64,000 nt of DNA. Source: Chryseobacterium soldanellicola (GTDB taxonomy: Bacteria > Bacteroidota > Bacteroidia > Flavobacteriales > Weeksellaceae). Below, one piece after another: positions 1-9,691 of this stretch (position 1 is its first letter; each line of letters begins with the position of its first letter). A program made the position numbers and the translations under genes. The notes beneath the pieces are model-generated. The model made no database searches. It had not been told where the DNA came from and saw only the letters and a program-made list of their open reading frames with translations. Location of the stretch: positions 310,001 to 374,000 of the forward strand of contig NZ_FNKL01000001.1 of NCBI RefSeq assembly GCF_900100115.1, in the 5' to 3' direction.

Positions 1-677
1 AATGTCCAGCCTACAATTAAATCAAGCCACGGCTGGTATTCTGCTTTCCATTTATTGTCGTAGTAAAATTTTAACTGATAATTTTTGTAAGATTCAGCCG
101 TATTTTTTAATTCCGACTGATAAGCCTGATCGATAGTCTGATAAGATGCAAAAGTTTTATAATCCTCCAGCCCAATTGGATTTTCTAAAATTAATTTCTG
201 AACTTTTTCAGGGTAAAGCAATACAAACCTGGTCGCGACCATCCCTCCCATCGAGTGACCTAACACTATCGTTTTATCAATTTTCAATTCATCCAAAATC
301 GCTTTTGTATTTTCTGCCAATTGTGAAAAAGAGAACTGATAGCTTTGAGGTTTTGAAGACTTTCCAAAGCCAATCTGATCGGGAATAATTACCCTGAAAC
401 CTTTGTCTGAAAGATCATTTGCCGTCTGTTTCCAATACGCTCCGTTGAAATTTTTGCCGTGGAGAAGAAGTATTGTTTTTCCATTAGAATTTCGGGGCTT
501 TACATCCATATAAGCCATTTTAAGCTCCTGATTCTGAGTTTTTAAATCAAGAAAATGAACTTCATAAGGATATTGATAATTTGAAAGCTCGGCATCCAAA
601 GGTTTTATCTGCGAAAACAATAAATTAGGAGTGATTGTTAGCATTAAAATCACAACAGCATTCTTAAAATATTTCAT
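1..677 (-). CDS. alpha/beta hydrolase, 3' end cut by window edge
   Basis: The reading frame runs leftward from an ATG at 677 and is still open at base 1, giving about 225 residues. It starts with a signal peptide (MKYFKNAVVILMLTITPNLL followed by FSQ). An oxyanion-hole motif LLLHGKNFNG lies near residues 70-80. The nucleophile elbow GHSMGG lies near residue 140, with the serine as the expected catalytic residue. The catalytic Asp and His would lie further on, outside the window. This is an exported serine hydrolase of the alpha/beta fold (esterase, lipase or haloperoxidase-like). The substrate cannot be told from the sequence. It is separated from the upstream EamA gene by that gene's terminator, so it is probably transcribed on its own. 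Confidence 0.85.
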   Translation of the reverse strand, partial: MKYFKNAVVILMLTITPNLLFSQIKPLDAELSNYQYPYEVHFLDLKTQNQELKMAYMDVKPRNSNGKTILLLHGKNFNGAYWKQTANDLSDKGFRVIIPDQIGFGKSSKPQSYQFSFSQLAENTKAILDELKIDKTIVLGHSMGGMVATRFVLLYPEKVQKLILENPIGLEDYKTFASYQTIDQAYQSELKNTAESYKNYQLKFYYDNKWKAEYQPWLDLIVGWT

Positions 678-703
678 GAGATTTATTTTATTTATTAAAA
701 TTA

Positions 704-731
704 AAAAACCGTTCCAAAAGAAACGGTTTTT
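704..731 (-). terminator. rho-independent terminator of the EamA gene
   Basis: Ten-base arms AAAAACCGTT and AACGGTTTTT flank an eight-base loop, just beyond the stop codon of the leftward EamA gene, with an A/T tract on each side. Confidence 0.8.
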
Positions 732-759
732 ATCATTATTTTTAATTTAATTAATATTT

Positions 760-1740
760 TTATGATGCTTCTGTCAAGATAAGCTCTTTTTTTGAAGGTA
801 AATTCATCAAAACAATGGCGAAAAGAATTAAGGCAATTCCTATCCATTGAATAAAAACAACCTGCTCTCCCAACAAAACAAAAGCCATTGTTACAGAAAC
901 CGGAAGTTCTAATGATGAAACAATGCTTCCCAATCCCAATCCTGCATTCGGAAAACCAATATTAAATAAAATCGGCGGAATAACGGTTCCAAACAAAGAA
1001 AGAATCAGCCCGTATTTCCAAAGGATTGAGTAATCAAAAGAGTGAATATGTTGCGTATTTTCTGTAAAATGTAAGTAAAAAGATTTTAATCCGTCAAAAT
1101 AAAGCGGACCGATCTGGGCAAAAAACAGAAATATAAATACTACAATCGATCCTCCGCAAAGCATAATAATACTTTTCCTGAAAACAGGAAGATGTGTCGC
1201 TAATGTATTGGATGTGAACATTGTAAGCGTATAAGATGCAGCTGCCATTAATCCCCAGAAAACACCTTTCCAATCTAGTTTGATATCAACATTAATAAGA
1301 TTGGTTGCTAAAACAGTTCCTATTAAAACAATAATTACTGAGGCAATTTTTCTTGCATTAGGTAGGCTTTTAGTTAAAAAGCTTTCAACTACAACACTAA
1401 ACCAAACTGACTGCATTAATAATACAATGGCTATTGAAACCGCAATATACTGAACAGCAATATAATAGAATAAACTTGTACACCCGAGAGAAGTCCCGGC
1501 CAGCAGCAGCATTTTAAACTCTTTTGAAGTCGGAGATGCCAATGTCTGTTTTGAGGTAATTGTCTGAATAAAATTCAGGACCAAAAGCCCAACCAATCCT
1601 AATATAAACTGAGAAGTTGTAACCTCTGAGGTCGTGTAGCCCTCTTCATAAGCCAACTTTACAAATGTCGCTAACATACCATATATACTAGCACCAATTC
1701 CTACAAATAAAACTCCTTTTAGTATATTTTTCTTCTTCAT
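760..1740 (-). CDS. EamA/DMT-family transporter
   Basis: A 326-residue integral membrane protein with about ten hydrophobic segments, arranged as two five-helix EamA halves (roughly residues 10-145 and 165-315). This is the drug/metabolite transporter architecture. The second half carries the typical SLELPVSVTMAFVLLGEQV stretch. Proteins of this family export amino acids, nucleosides or other small metabolites across the inner membrane; the substrate is not predictable here. The start at 1740 is an ATG preceded by a consensus Bacteroidetes -7 box at 1758-1765. It has its own terminator and appears monocistronic. Confidence 0.9.
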   Translation of the reverse strand: MKKKNILKGVLFVGIGASIYGMLATFVKLAYEEGYTTSEVTTSQFILGLVGLLVLNFIQTITSKQTLASPTSKEFKMLLLAGTSLGCTSLFYYIAVQYIAVSIAIVLLMQSVWFSVVVESFLTKSLPNARKIASVIIVLIGTVLATNLINVDIKLDWKGVFWGLMAAASYTLTMFTSNTLATHLPVFRKSIIMLCGGSIVVFIFLFFAQIGPLYFDGLKSFYLHFTENTQHIHSFDYSILWKYGLILSLFGTVIPPILFNIGFPNAGLGLGSIVSSLELPVSVTMAFVLLGEQVVFIQWIGIALILFAIVLMNLPSKKELILTEAS

Positions 1741-1757
1741 ATCTTTTTTCGAGCCTG

Positions 1758-1765
1758 CAAAGGTA
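1758..1765 (-). promoter_or_regulatory. putative -7 promoter box TACCTTTG for the EamA gene
   Basis: Exact match to the TAnnTTTG box known from Bacteroidetes promoters, 17 bases before the ATG at 1740. A matching -33 element was not convincingly found. Confidence 0.55.
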
Positions 1766-1813
1766 CAATATATTCCTTAAAACATCTTAATCATCATTAT
1801 TATAGATAAATAA

Positions 1814-1842
1814 AATCGCCGCAAGCTTTGCTTGCGGCGATT
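1814..1842 (-). terminator. terminator of the first M36 protease gene
   Basis: A perfect 13-base-pair stem (AATCGCCGCAAGC and its complement) with a three-base loop, followed on the minus strand by a T-rich run, 21 bases beyond the stop at 1863. Confidence 0.9.
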
Positions 1843-1862
1843 CAAATAGTATTTCAAAAAAA

Positions 1863-4475
1863 TTATTTTTTAACTACAACTTTAGAGGCTGCTTCAATAG
1901 CAAGCCCTTTTACTTTAACCATATAGGTTCCGTTTACTAATTTATCTGTAGAAATTGCTTTTTTAGCATCAGGAGAAATTTTATCTTCTGAAGAAACTAA
2001 TTTTCCGGACATATCGTAAATCTCAACACTTACTTTTCCGAGTGTATTATTCGGAAAATTGATAAAGAATTCATTTTTAGCAGGATTCGGATAGATTGAA
2101 ATGGAGTTGTTAACTGCTTTTACCTCATTAGTAGCCAACAGACATTCAGATGGAACAGTAAAGTCTTCTACCTGATCATTAATATTGGTTTTACTACCCG
2201 CAGAAGCACTAACTCCCAATCCTCTTTTTGCAAAAGCTTTCCAGATCATACATTTATCTGCACCTCCAGTAGCAGCTAAATCTGCAGCCAAAATTGCATT
2301 TCTTCCATCAATAAATGTAGGGTAACATGCCTGAAGCTTTAATCCGTTTGTAACCATTTGTAATACCCTTGAACTACCATTGGTAGCATTAGCTGTTACA
2401 TCAGAAGAATAACCATATTTAGCTACATATTGCCAATGCAGATCCCATAACATCGTTGCCCAAACAAAACCGATAGAGTGTACATTAGGAAGCAAAACTC
2501 CATTGGAAAGAAACTCCATTCCATTGGTGCTACCATATGTATAATTATTAACAGAAAAATCCGGTGAATATTTGGCCGGGCGTATCCCTCCACCCGTAGT
2601 TAATTGGCCGGTAGCATAAGTTCCCATTCCTCTTGGCACAGATGCATTATCACCTGGTTGATTTGTAAGCATTATAGCAAAAAAATCAGACCATCCTTCA
2701 CCCATTTGTTCTTTATCGGCCGATGAGCTTAAACAGGTATATCCGTCTCCCGTCAATCTATTGGAAATACCATGGCCATATTCATGAGTAATAATACCAT
2801 TATCAAAATCTCCATCAGGTGTTACACTTGTAGCCGGATCATTTTTCAAGGTAACATTTACTGTAGTTGATGCAGACAACTGACTTTTAATATATTCTCC
2901 TTCAGTATTATCAATTAGAACAGAAGGGATTGTAATAGTAGCGTCAGTTCCGCTCATTCCACCAACCGCAGCAGACGTCGGGGCATTATAGATGATGGCT
3001 GCAGTTGCTCCAGCATTTTGAGCATTTTTTACTTTAACTGTAAAAGCACATGTGCCTCTTTCCACTAAACCTATTTTTCCCGTAAGTGAACCAGCCGGCA
3101 GGGCTGTACATCCGTCTAAGACTGATGATAACTGCACATTTCCAGTAACCCCCGCTGCGTTTAAAGCAGGTCCAAACTGTGCTGTTCCTACATTTGGCTG
3201 ACGCGGAACGGCTGCACCGGGTGCATTATATAAAAACATTCTATTAATGCTTGACCATAAATACATTTGCATCACTCCGTTGCCACCGTCAGCTGGTGTC
3301 CCAAAATTGGCATTATTGGTTCCTCCCCCATCTTGAGCTTCAGCTTCTACATAGTCATTTCCTACACCACCAAGTCCAAAATTATTTTGTTGAAAATTTC
3401 TTGCAGATTCCGTAAATCCAAATTTGTAAAAAACATCATGAACCTTATTATTCATATAGAATAAATTGGTAATTGCGGCGCTTTGATTAGCAGCAGGAGT
3501 TCCATTTGTACTATATGGAAAATTAAAGTTTCTGGTAGCTCCACCATCAGGAGAAAATCCAGGGGCATCAGCATCTGCGGTATCTTCATAAGCATACACA
3601 TTATTTCCTCTTGTATTTGTATAATGATTTGTGCCGTCAGAATGCCATCCTTCGGGAGAAGAAGTTAAAATCCAGGGATTGCTGACAACAGATCTCGAAC
3701 CAAAAGTTGGAGCTTCTATCGGCAGGGCAAATATATTATAGGAAGCGTTATCCGGAGTTAAGATAGAAAATGAAGACTTTTGTGATGCATAATTATCTAA
3801 AAATTCAGGTAAGTTTTTTTTTACGATTTCAGCATTGGAATGATCATGAGAATAAGCATCAGGATAAAAATTACATGATACTGTTAAATTATTTTTGCCA
3901 ATAATTTCACCATTACCTGCATCTACTAAAATATTCCAATAATTTGAAGATTTTGGTTCTTTTAATGTAAATTCATAAGCTAAACGAAGATTTCCATTTG
4001 TGTCATTGGCATATACTAATCGTTGTTTCGCAGACTGTGAATTATTGTTATCTTGTTCGAAAAAACCTAAAATAGATAAATTTGAAATATCTTGGTTTCC
4101 CAAATCATCTGCAATTTTACTGAGAGCTGTATTTTTATTAATTACTGCAAAACCCGAGGCAGCCTGCCCATAATTTTTAACGAAATTATCGGTATAATAA
4201 ACAACTTTATTATCCTTAATCAATGCTGTCCCGACGGAGCTGTATACAGGAAATCCATTGTAAGTCTGCTGAAATTTCACAACATTTCCATGTAATGATT
4301 TTGAATCATCAACATTTTCAATAATAAAATTTGCCAGATCAGATTTTTTATATTCCCTTATTTTGTTTTGAGAAATATAATCTTTAATCAATTTTTCATT
4401 TTCCTGTGAAAATAAATTTGAAGATGGCAAAACCGCAAGTGCAGCCATTAAAAGTGGTAATTGTATTTTTTTCAT
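1863..4475 (-). CDS. T9SS-dependent M36 (fungalysin) metallopeptidase
   Basis: An 870-residue secreted zinc protease. Residues 1-24 form a signal peptide ending LFSQ. An FTP-type propeptide (inhibitory, removed on maturation) covers about residues 30-200. The peptidase domain carries the zinc motif HEYGH at 564-568, with E565 as the catalytic base. The GEGWSD motif places E593 as the likely third zinc ligand. A PA-type insertion (near VLDGCTALPAGSLTGKIG, about residues 440-545) lies inside the catalytic region, as in many Bacteroidetes members. The last 80 residues (IYPNPAKNEF to KVVVKK) are a T9SS type A sorting domain, so the product should cross the outer membrane and be anchored or released there. 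It stands downstream of a close paralogue but has its own terminator. Confidence 0.93.
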   Translation of the reverse strand: MKKIQLPLLMAALAVLPSSNLFSQENEKLIKDYISQNKIREYKKSDLANFIIENVDDSKSLHGNVVKFQQTYNGFPVYSSVGTALIKDNKVVYYTDNFVKNYGQAASGFAVINKNTALSKIADDLGNQDISNLSILGFFEQDNNNSQSAKQRLVYANDTNGNLRLAYEFTLKEPKSSNYWNILVDAGNGEIIGKNNLTVSCNFYPDAYSHDHSNAEIVKKNLPEFLDNYASQKSSFSILTPDNASYNIFALPIEAPTFGSRSVVSNPWILTSSPEGWHSDGTNHYTNTRGNNVYAYEDTADADAPGFSPDGGATRNFNFPYSTNGTPAANQSAAITNLFYMNNKVHDVFYKFGFTESARNFQQNNFGLGGVGNDYVEAEAQDGGGTNNANFGTPADGGNGVMQMYLWSSINRMFLYNAPGAAVPRQPNVGTAQFGPALNAAGVTGNVQLSSVLDGCTALPAGSLTGKIGLVERGTCAFTVKVKNAQNAGATAAIIYNAPTSAAVGGMSGTDATITIPSVLIDNTEGEYIKSQLSASTTVNVTLKNDPATSVTPDGDFDNGIITHEYGHGISNRLTGDGYTCLSSSADKEQMGEGWSDFFAIMLTNQPGDNASVPRGMGTYATGQLTTGGGIRPAKYSPDFSVNNYTYGSTNGMEFLSNGVLLPNVHSIGFVWATMLWDLHWQYVAKYGYSSDVTANATNGSSRVLQMVTNGLKLQACYPTFIDGRNAILAADLAATGGADKCMIWKAFAKRGLGVSASAGSKTNINDQVEDFTVPSECLLATNEVKAVNNSISIYPNPAKNEFFINFPNNTLGKVSVEIYDMSGKLVSSEDKISPDAKKAISTDKLVNGTYMVKVKGLAIEAASKVVVKK

Positions 4476-4548
4476 ATTTATTTAATATATGACCAATTTA
4501 CAATTACTATTCATTCAAAGGCTATTTTAATTAAATATTCAATAAAAA

Positions 4549-4570
4549 AATCGCCTCATATGAAGCGATT
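4549..4570 (-). terminator. terminator of the second M36 protease gene
   Basis: AATCGC and GCGATT arms, with an inner TCATATGA palindrome and one mismatched pair, followed on the minus strand by a run of seven T. It lies between the stop at 4625 and the next gene start at 4475. Confidence 0.75.
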
Positions 4571-4624
4571 CTATAATTTTTTAATTTTAAATTATTTATT
4601 TCTAAATTTTTTAATTTTTAATGA

Positions 4625-7225
4625 TTATTTTTTTACTATAATTTTAGAAACAGCATCAAAAGCAAGCCCTTTTATCTTAATCATATAGGTTCCGTCAACT
4701 AATTTATCTGTAGAAATTGCTTTTTTAGCATCGGGAGAAATTTTATCTTCTGAAGAAACCAATTTACCGGACATGTCGTAAATTTCAACACTTACTTTTC
4801 CGAGCGTATTGCTTGGGAAATTGATGTAAAATTCGTTTTTTGCAGGATTTGGATAGACTGAGATGGTATTTTTAACTGATTTTACCTCATCTGTAGCCAA
4901 TAAGCAGTCTGCAGGCACTGTGGCATCCTCTGTCTGATCATTAATATCTGTCAAGCTTCCCGCAGCTGCATTTACACCCAGCCCTCTTTTGGCAAAAGTT
5001 CTCCAGATCATACATCTGTCTGCTCCACCTGTTGTTGCCACATCAGCAGCCAGGATCGCATCTCTACCATTGATAAACGTGGGACTACAAACCTGAAGCT
5101 TTAAGGCGTCGGTAACCAGCTGCAAGACTCTTGAGCTGCCGTTTGTAGCATTAGAAGTAACATCAGAAGCGTAACCGTATTTAGCAACATACTGCCAGTG
5201 CAGATCCCACAACATGGTAGCCCAGACAAAACCAATTGAATGTACATCCGGAACGATACCGGAACCATTATTGTATTCCATCCCGTTTGTATCACCGTAA
5301 GTAAAAGAATTAATGGCAAAATCCGGTGAATATTTTGCAGGTCTGATACCTACACCCGTAGTTCCCTGCCCGATAGGATAAGTTCCCATACCTCTTGGAA
5401 CAGCAGCATTATCGCCCGGTTTATTGGTCAGCATTAAAGCAAAGAAATCGGACCATCCTTCGCCCATTTGCTCTTTATCATTTCCGGCATTTAAACAGTT
5501 ATATCCTGATCCTGTCAATCTGTTTGAGATCCCATGGCCATACTCGTGAGTTACGATACCATTATCAAAACTTCCGTCATACCTTGCATCAACTCTTAAA
5601 GCAACATTTACGGTTGTAGATGCCGCTAATTTTGATTTAATATATTCTCCTTCGGCATTGGTAATTAATATAGAAGGGATCGTTATCGTGTTATCAACAC
5701 CTCCCATATTTCCTAAAGTAGAACCGTTGGCCGTATTATTATAAATGATAGCGCCGATAGCTCCTGCATTCTGAGCATTTTTCACTTTTACAGAAAAACC
5801 GCATGCAGATCCGCCACCTCTTTCAATTAAGCCGATCTTCCCTGTCATTTCACCTGCAGGTAAAGCGGTACAACCGTCAATAACGCTTGCAAGTTTTACA
5901 TCTCCGCTTACTCCAACATCATTTAAAGTAGGACCGAACTGCGCAACTCCTGCATTCACAAGCCTTCCGACAGCATCAGAAGGTGCGCTGTAAAACATTT
6001 TACGATTTGAAGCGAGCCATAAGTACATTTGCATAACAGGATTATAATTATCCGGATAAGGAGCAAAATTGGCATTGTTAAAACCTCCGCCATCTTGTGA
6101 CTGTGCAAAAACTTCATCATCATCTAAGCCTCCGTTGCCAAAATTATTACTTTGGAAATTTCTTGCAGATTCTGTAAATCCGAATTTATAGAAAACATCG
6201 TGCACCATATTACTTATATAAAATAAGTTGGTAGTGGCAGCCGGTAAATTTGTATAAGTGAGAGCTGTCGAGCTATACGGAAAATCGAAATTTCTTGATG
6301 CTCCGCCATTCGGAGAAGTTCCAAATGTGTTTTCGTTATTATCTTTATCATCATAAGCATACACGTTGTTGCCTCTTGTGATTGTGTAATGCGTTGTCCC
6401 GTTGGAATGCCATCCTTCAGGTGAAGAAGCTAAAATCCAGGGATTGCTTACGATAGATCTTGATCCGAAAGTCGGAGATTCGATCGGTAAAGGAAAAATA
6501 TTATAAGATGCGTTATCCGGCACCAAGAAAGGAATGTTTGTATTGTTATTAACACGAGCTCCTTCAAACTGAGGCAATGAAACCATTAAATTTTCATCAT
6601 GCGAATAGGCATTGTCGCTAAAATTACATGAAAGGTTTAAATTAATTTTACTTAAAATCTTCCCTGTATTGGCATCAACCAAAATATTCCAGTGATTGGT
6701 AGTTTTCGGCTCATTCAATAAATATTCATAAGCCAGCCTTAGGTTTTTGTTTTCGTCGGTTGCATAAACAAGACGTTGTTTGGCAGCCGTCATTTTATTG
6801 GCCCCTTTTTCAAAAAATGCCATGATCGGCAGGCTTGAAACCTCTTCATTTCCTAAATCCGCAGCGATTTTCTGTAAAGCTGCTTCTTTGGTGATTCCTG
6901 CACCATTTGTGTCAGAAGCAACATAATCTTTTATAAATGTGTCGTTATAAAAAGCAATCTTATTATTCTTAACCAATGCTGTACCCACAGAACCATAGAC
7001 CGGTAATCCGTTATATGTTTGCTGGAACTTTACAACATCTCCATTCATCGACTTTGAATGATCTGTATTGTCAATGATGAAATTGGTAAGGTCAGATTTT
7101 TTATATTCCCTAATCTTATTTTGAGAAATATAATCTTTAATCAGTTTATTATTATCTTGCGAAAATAAAGTTATAGGAAATACTGCGAATGCAGCAAATA
7201 GAAGTGGTAAAGTTATCTTTTTCAT
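4625..7225 (-). CDS. T9SS-dependent M36 (fungalysin) metallopeptidase, tandem paralogue
   Basis: An 866-residue secreted zinc protease, collinear with the one at 1863-4475 and highly similar in every domain. It has a signal peptide (MKKITLPLLFAAFAVFP then ITLFSQ), an FTP propeptide, a PA-type insertion, HEYGH at 560-564 with E561 as catalytic base, E589 as likely third ligand, and a C-terminal T9SS type A sorting domain ending KIIVKK. The frame extends 13 codons further upstream to 7264. The ATG at 7225 is chosen because it begins a standard signal peptide and the extra stretch overlaps a promoter-like region (TATAATATTTG near 7252-7262). The two copies look like a local duplication that has since diverged, mostly in the propeptide and the region before the zinc motif. 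Confidence 0.92.
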   Translation of the reverse strand: MKKITLPLLFAAFAVFPITLFSQDNNKLIKDYISQNKIREYKKSDLTNFIIDNTDHSKSMNGDVVKFQQTYNGLPVYGSVGTALVKNNKIAFYNDTFIKDYVASDTNGAGITKEAALQKIAADLGNEEVSSLPIMAFFEKGANKMTAAKQRLVYATDENKNLRLAYEYLLNEPKTTNHWNILVDANTGKILSKINLNLSCNFSDNAYSHDENLMVSLPQFEGARVNNNTNIPFLVPDNASYNIFPLPIESPTFGSRSIVSNPWILASSPEGWHSNGTTHYTITRGNNVYAYDDKDNNENTFGTSPNGGASRNFDFPYSSTALTYTNLPAATTNLFYISNMVHDVFYKFGFTESARNFQSNNFGNGGLDDDEVFAQSQDGGGFNNANFAPYPDNYNPVMQMYLWLASNRKMFYSAPSDAVGRLVNAGVAQFGPTLNDVGVSGDVKLASVIDGCTALPAGEMTGKIGLIERGGGSACGFSVKVKNAQNAGAIGAIIYNNTANGSTLGNMGGVDNTITIPSILITNAEGEYIKSKLAASTTVNVALRVDARYDGSFDNGIVTHEYGHGISNRLTGSGYNCLNAGNDKEQMGEGWSDFFALMLTNKPGDNAAVPRGMGTYPIGQGTTGVGIRPAKYSPDFAINSFTYGDTNGMEYNNGSGIVPDVHSIGFVWATMLWDLHWQYVAKYGYASDVTSNATNGSSRVLQLVTDALKLQVCSPTFINGRDAILAADVATTGGADRCMIWRTFAKRGLGVNAAAGSLTDINDQTEDATVPADCLLATDEVKSVKNTISVYPNPAKNEFYINFPSNTLGKVSVEIYDMSGKLVSSEDKISPDAKKAISTDKLVDGTYMIKIKGLAFDAVSKIIVKK

Positions 7226-7400
7226 TCTTACTAATAAAGCCGCTAATTTACAAATATTATACATTAAAAAAGTTATTTAACTAATTTTAATTTAACTTAA
7301 AATAATATTAAATGTAAAATCTTTATCAAAACTGGTTTTATTAATATTCAAAAATATAAAAATTGGTGACCTTATTTTTCAATAAATCAAAATATAAAAA

Positions 7401-7423
7401 AAGCCACTCAAAATGAGTGGCTT
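7401..7423 (-). terminator. rpsA terminator
   Basis: A perfect ten-base-pair stem AAGCCACTCA with a three-base loop, followed on the minus strand by six T. It lies 23 bases beyond the rpsA stop codon. Confidence 0.92.
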
Positions 7424-7445
7424 ACATATTTTAATGGTTCAAAGA

Positions 7446-9236
7446 TTATTTACCTTCTTCCATTTTTCTTTTCAATTCTGCTAATGCATCGATATCTCCA
7501 AGAGTTGATCTTTCTTCGTTGTTTGAAGAAGAAGATACGTTTCTGTTAGAAGATTCTTTCACATTTTTCTTCTCTTCGTCTCTGAAGATACCTGTGTGAG
7601 AAACTACTACTCTCTTGAATTCTTTGTTGAATTCGATTACCTTGAACTGAGCTTCTTCACCTTTTTTGATTTTAGATCCATCTTCTTTCTCTAATAATCT
7701 TGAAGGGCAGAAAGCTTCAACCTCAGCATCTTCGAACTGTACAGAAGCACCTTTATCGTGTACTTCTACCGCTTTACCAGCGTGGATAGTTCCTTCAGCA
7801 TATTTAGTTTCAAATTTATCCCAAGGGTTTTCAGTCAATTGCTTATGACCTAGAGATAATCTTCTAGCCTGGATATCTAATTCAAGAACGATAACGTCTA
7901 ATTTATCACCTACTGCACAGAACTCAGACGGGTGCTTGATTTTCTTAGTCCAAGAAAGATCAGAGATATAAATTAATCCGTCGATACCTTCTTCTAACTC
8001 TACGAATACACCGAAGTTAGTGAAGTTTCTTACAGTTCCAACGTGTTGAGAACCTACCGGATATTTAGCTTCGATATTTTCCCAAGGATCTTTAGACAAT
8101 TGTTTGATCCCTAGAGAGATTTTTCTTTCTTCTCTATCTAAAGTTAATACTTCAGCTTCTACTTCATCACCTACTTTTACGAAATCTCCTGCAGATCTTA
8201 AGTGAGTAGACCAAGACATTTCAGAAACGTGGATCAATCCTTCTACTCCTGGAGCGATTTCTACGAATGCACCATAGTCAGCAAGAACTACTACTTTTCC
8301 TTTTACTTTATCTCCAACTTTCATGTCAGCAGAAAGAGCATCCCAAGGATGAGCTTCTAATTGCTTCATACCTAACTGGATTCTTGTTTTCTCATCATCA
8401 AAATCAAGGATAACAACTTTTACAGTCTGTCCGTCCTCAAGGATTTCAGATGGGTGGTTCACTCTAGACCAAGAAAGGTCTGTAATGTGGATCAATCCAT
8501 CAACACCTCCTAAGTCAACGAATACACCGTAAGAAGTAATATTCTTAACAGTACCTTCAAGCACCTGGCCTTTTTCAAGCTGCGCGATGATTTCTTTTTT
8601 CTGACCTTCGATATCTGCTTCGATCAATGCTTTGTGAGATACCACTACGTTTTTGAACTCAGGGTTGATTTTCACAACTTTGAACTCCATAGTTTTACCT
8701 ACGAACTGATCGTAATCTTTAATTGGCTTAACATCAATTTGAGAACCTGGTAAGAATGCCTCGATGCCGTGTACGTCAACGATCATACCACCTTTAGTTC
8801 TTGATTTAACAAAACCGTTAACGATTTCTCCAGTTTCGTGAAGTTCGTTTACTCTATCCCAAGCTTTAAGCGTTCTAGCTTTTCTGTGAGATAACTGTAA
8901 CTGACCGGTTTTGTCTTCTCTTCTGTCAACCATTACTTCCACATCATCACCTACTTTAAGGCCTGGGTTGTAACGGAATTCGTTAAGAGAAATAACACCT
9001 TCTGATTTGAAATCGATGTCTACGATAGCTTCTTTATCAGTTAATCTTACAACTTTACCAGTGATAACGTCGTTATCGTTTAAACTGCTTAAAGATCCGT
9101 TGTAGATTTCTTCTAAGTCGCTTTTTTCTTTTCTTGCGTCTGCATCAAGACCTGATTCGAAAGAATCCCAATCAAATTGTTCTGGTGCTACGTTTTGGTT
9201 TAATAAAACCTCTGCTGAATTTGTCTCTTTTGACAT
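7446..9236 (-). CDS. rpsA: 30S ribosomal protein S1
   Basis: A 596-residue protein with six S1 (OB-fold) RNA-binding repeats at about residues 56-118, 138-202, 224-291, 309-378, 395-464 and 482-547. It has an acidic N-terminal arm (residues 1-50) that would dock on the ribosome, and a low-complexity Ser/Asn-rich tail. The repeats show the usual YGVFVDLGGVDGLIHITDLS-type core. S1 brings mRNA to the 30S subunit; its role in Bacteroidetes is notable because ribosome binding sites there are weak. Expression probably starts from the TATCTTTG box at 9358-9365, giving an untranslated leader of about 115 bases. It is monocistronic with a strong terminator. Confidence 0.97.
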   Translation of the reverse strand: MSKETNSAEVLLNQNVAPEQFDWDSFESGLDADARKEKSDLEEIYNGSLSSLNDNDVITGKVVRLTDKEAIVDIDFKSEGVISLNEFRYNPGLKVGDDVEVMVDRREDKTGQLQLSHRKARTLKAWDRVNELHETGEIVNGFVKSRTKGGMIVDVHGIEAFLPGSQIDVKPIKDYDQFVGKTMEFKVVKINPEFKNVVVSHKALIEADIEGQKKEIIAQLEKGQVLEGTVKNITSYGVFVDLGGVDGLIHITDLSWSRVNHPSEILEDGQTVKVVILDFDDEKTRIQLGMKQLEAHPWDALSADMKVGDKVKGKVVVLADYGAFVEIAPGVEGLIHVSEMSWSTHLRSAGDFVKVGDEVEAEVLTLDREERKISLGIKQLSKDPWENIEAKYPVGSQHVGTVRNFTNFGVFVELEEGIDGLIYISDLSWTKKIKHPSEFCAVGDKLDVIVLELDIQARRLSLGHKQLTENPWDKFETKYAEGTIHAGKAVEVHDKGASVQFEDAEVEAFCPSRLLEKEDGSKIKKGEEAQFKVIEFNKEFKRVVVSHTGIFRDEEKKNVKESSNRNVSSSSNNEERSTLGDIDALAELKRKMEEGK

Positions 9237-9338
9237 TTTCTAATAAAATTTGTATTCCTTCTTTTTTAAATGGTCTGAATCAATGTGGATGTAAAAAATA
9301 CGGAAGTAATTAATTTTTAATAATTTACTCTTCAAACC

Positions 9339-9356
9339 TTTCCCACAAAAGTGGGT
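9339..9356 (-). promoter_or_regulatory. small hairpin at the 5' end of the rpsA leader
   Basis: CCCAC and GTGGG arms around a four-base loop (9342-9355) lie just downstream of the -7 box, so they would be at the very 5' end of the rpsA transcript. This could stabilise the mRNA or be a regulatory element. It is a structural observation only. Confidence 0.35.
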
Positions 9357-9357
9357 G

Positions 9358-9365
9358 CAAAGATA
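9358..9365 (-). promoter_or_regulatory. putative -7 promoter box TATCTTTG for rpsA
   Basis: Exact TAnnTTTG match on the minus strand, about 120 bases before the rpsA start codon. Confidence 0.55.
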
Positions 9366-9444
9366 CAACTTTTATTTAAAAGAAACAAGGATTTTAAAGC
9401 TATTAAGTTTAATTATAACTTACTAATAATCAGACAATAAATGT

Positions 9445-9615
9445 TTTGTCATTGCGGGGAGCGAAGCGACGAAGCAATCTTAATTAAAGCATTAAATCAT
9501 TTAAAAATATTAAAATAAAAAGTTTGTCATTCTGGAAGAATCTCAACGGTATAAATAACGCCTCAAAGGATAATAAAAACGAGATTGCTTCGTCGCTTCG
9601 CTTCTCGCAATGACA
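9445..9615. repeat. inverted pair of a dispersed GTCATTGCGNNGAGCGAAGC repeat
   Basis: Left arm 9445-9481 and right arm 9581-9615 are inverted copies of a 35-base unit with only a few mismatches, separated by about 100 bases. A related single copy is at 63075-63109, and a more diverged relative is at 40426-40467. No transposase is nearby, so this is a REP-like intergenic repeat family rather than an insertion sequence. Confidence 0.75.
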
Positions 9616-9691
9616 TACAGGCTAGTTCTCTAATACTTAATTGAAATCTTTTCAGGATGACAAACCGGGTGGATAATGAAGGTATAATATT

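Noticed and set aside
146-388. A plus-strand frame of 80 codons
   Set aside because: It lies opposite the clearly coding alpha/beta hydrolase and has no recognisable content.
7226-7264. A 13-codon extension of the second M36 protease
   Set aside because: It would bury the signal peptide behind a non-signal sequence and overlaps promoter-like bases.
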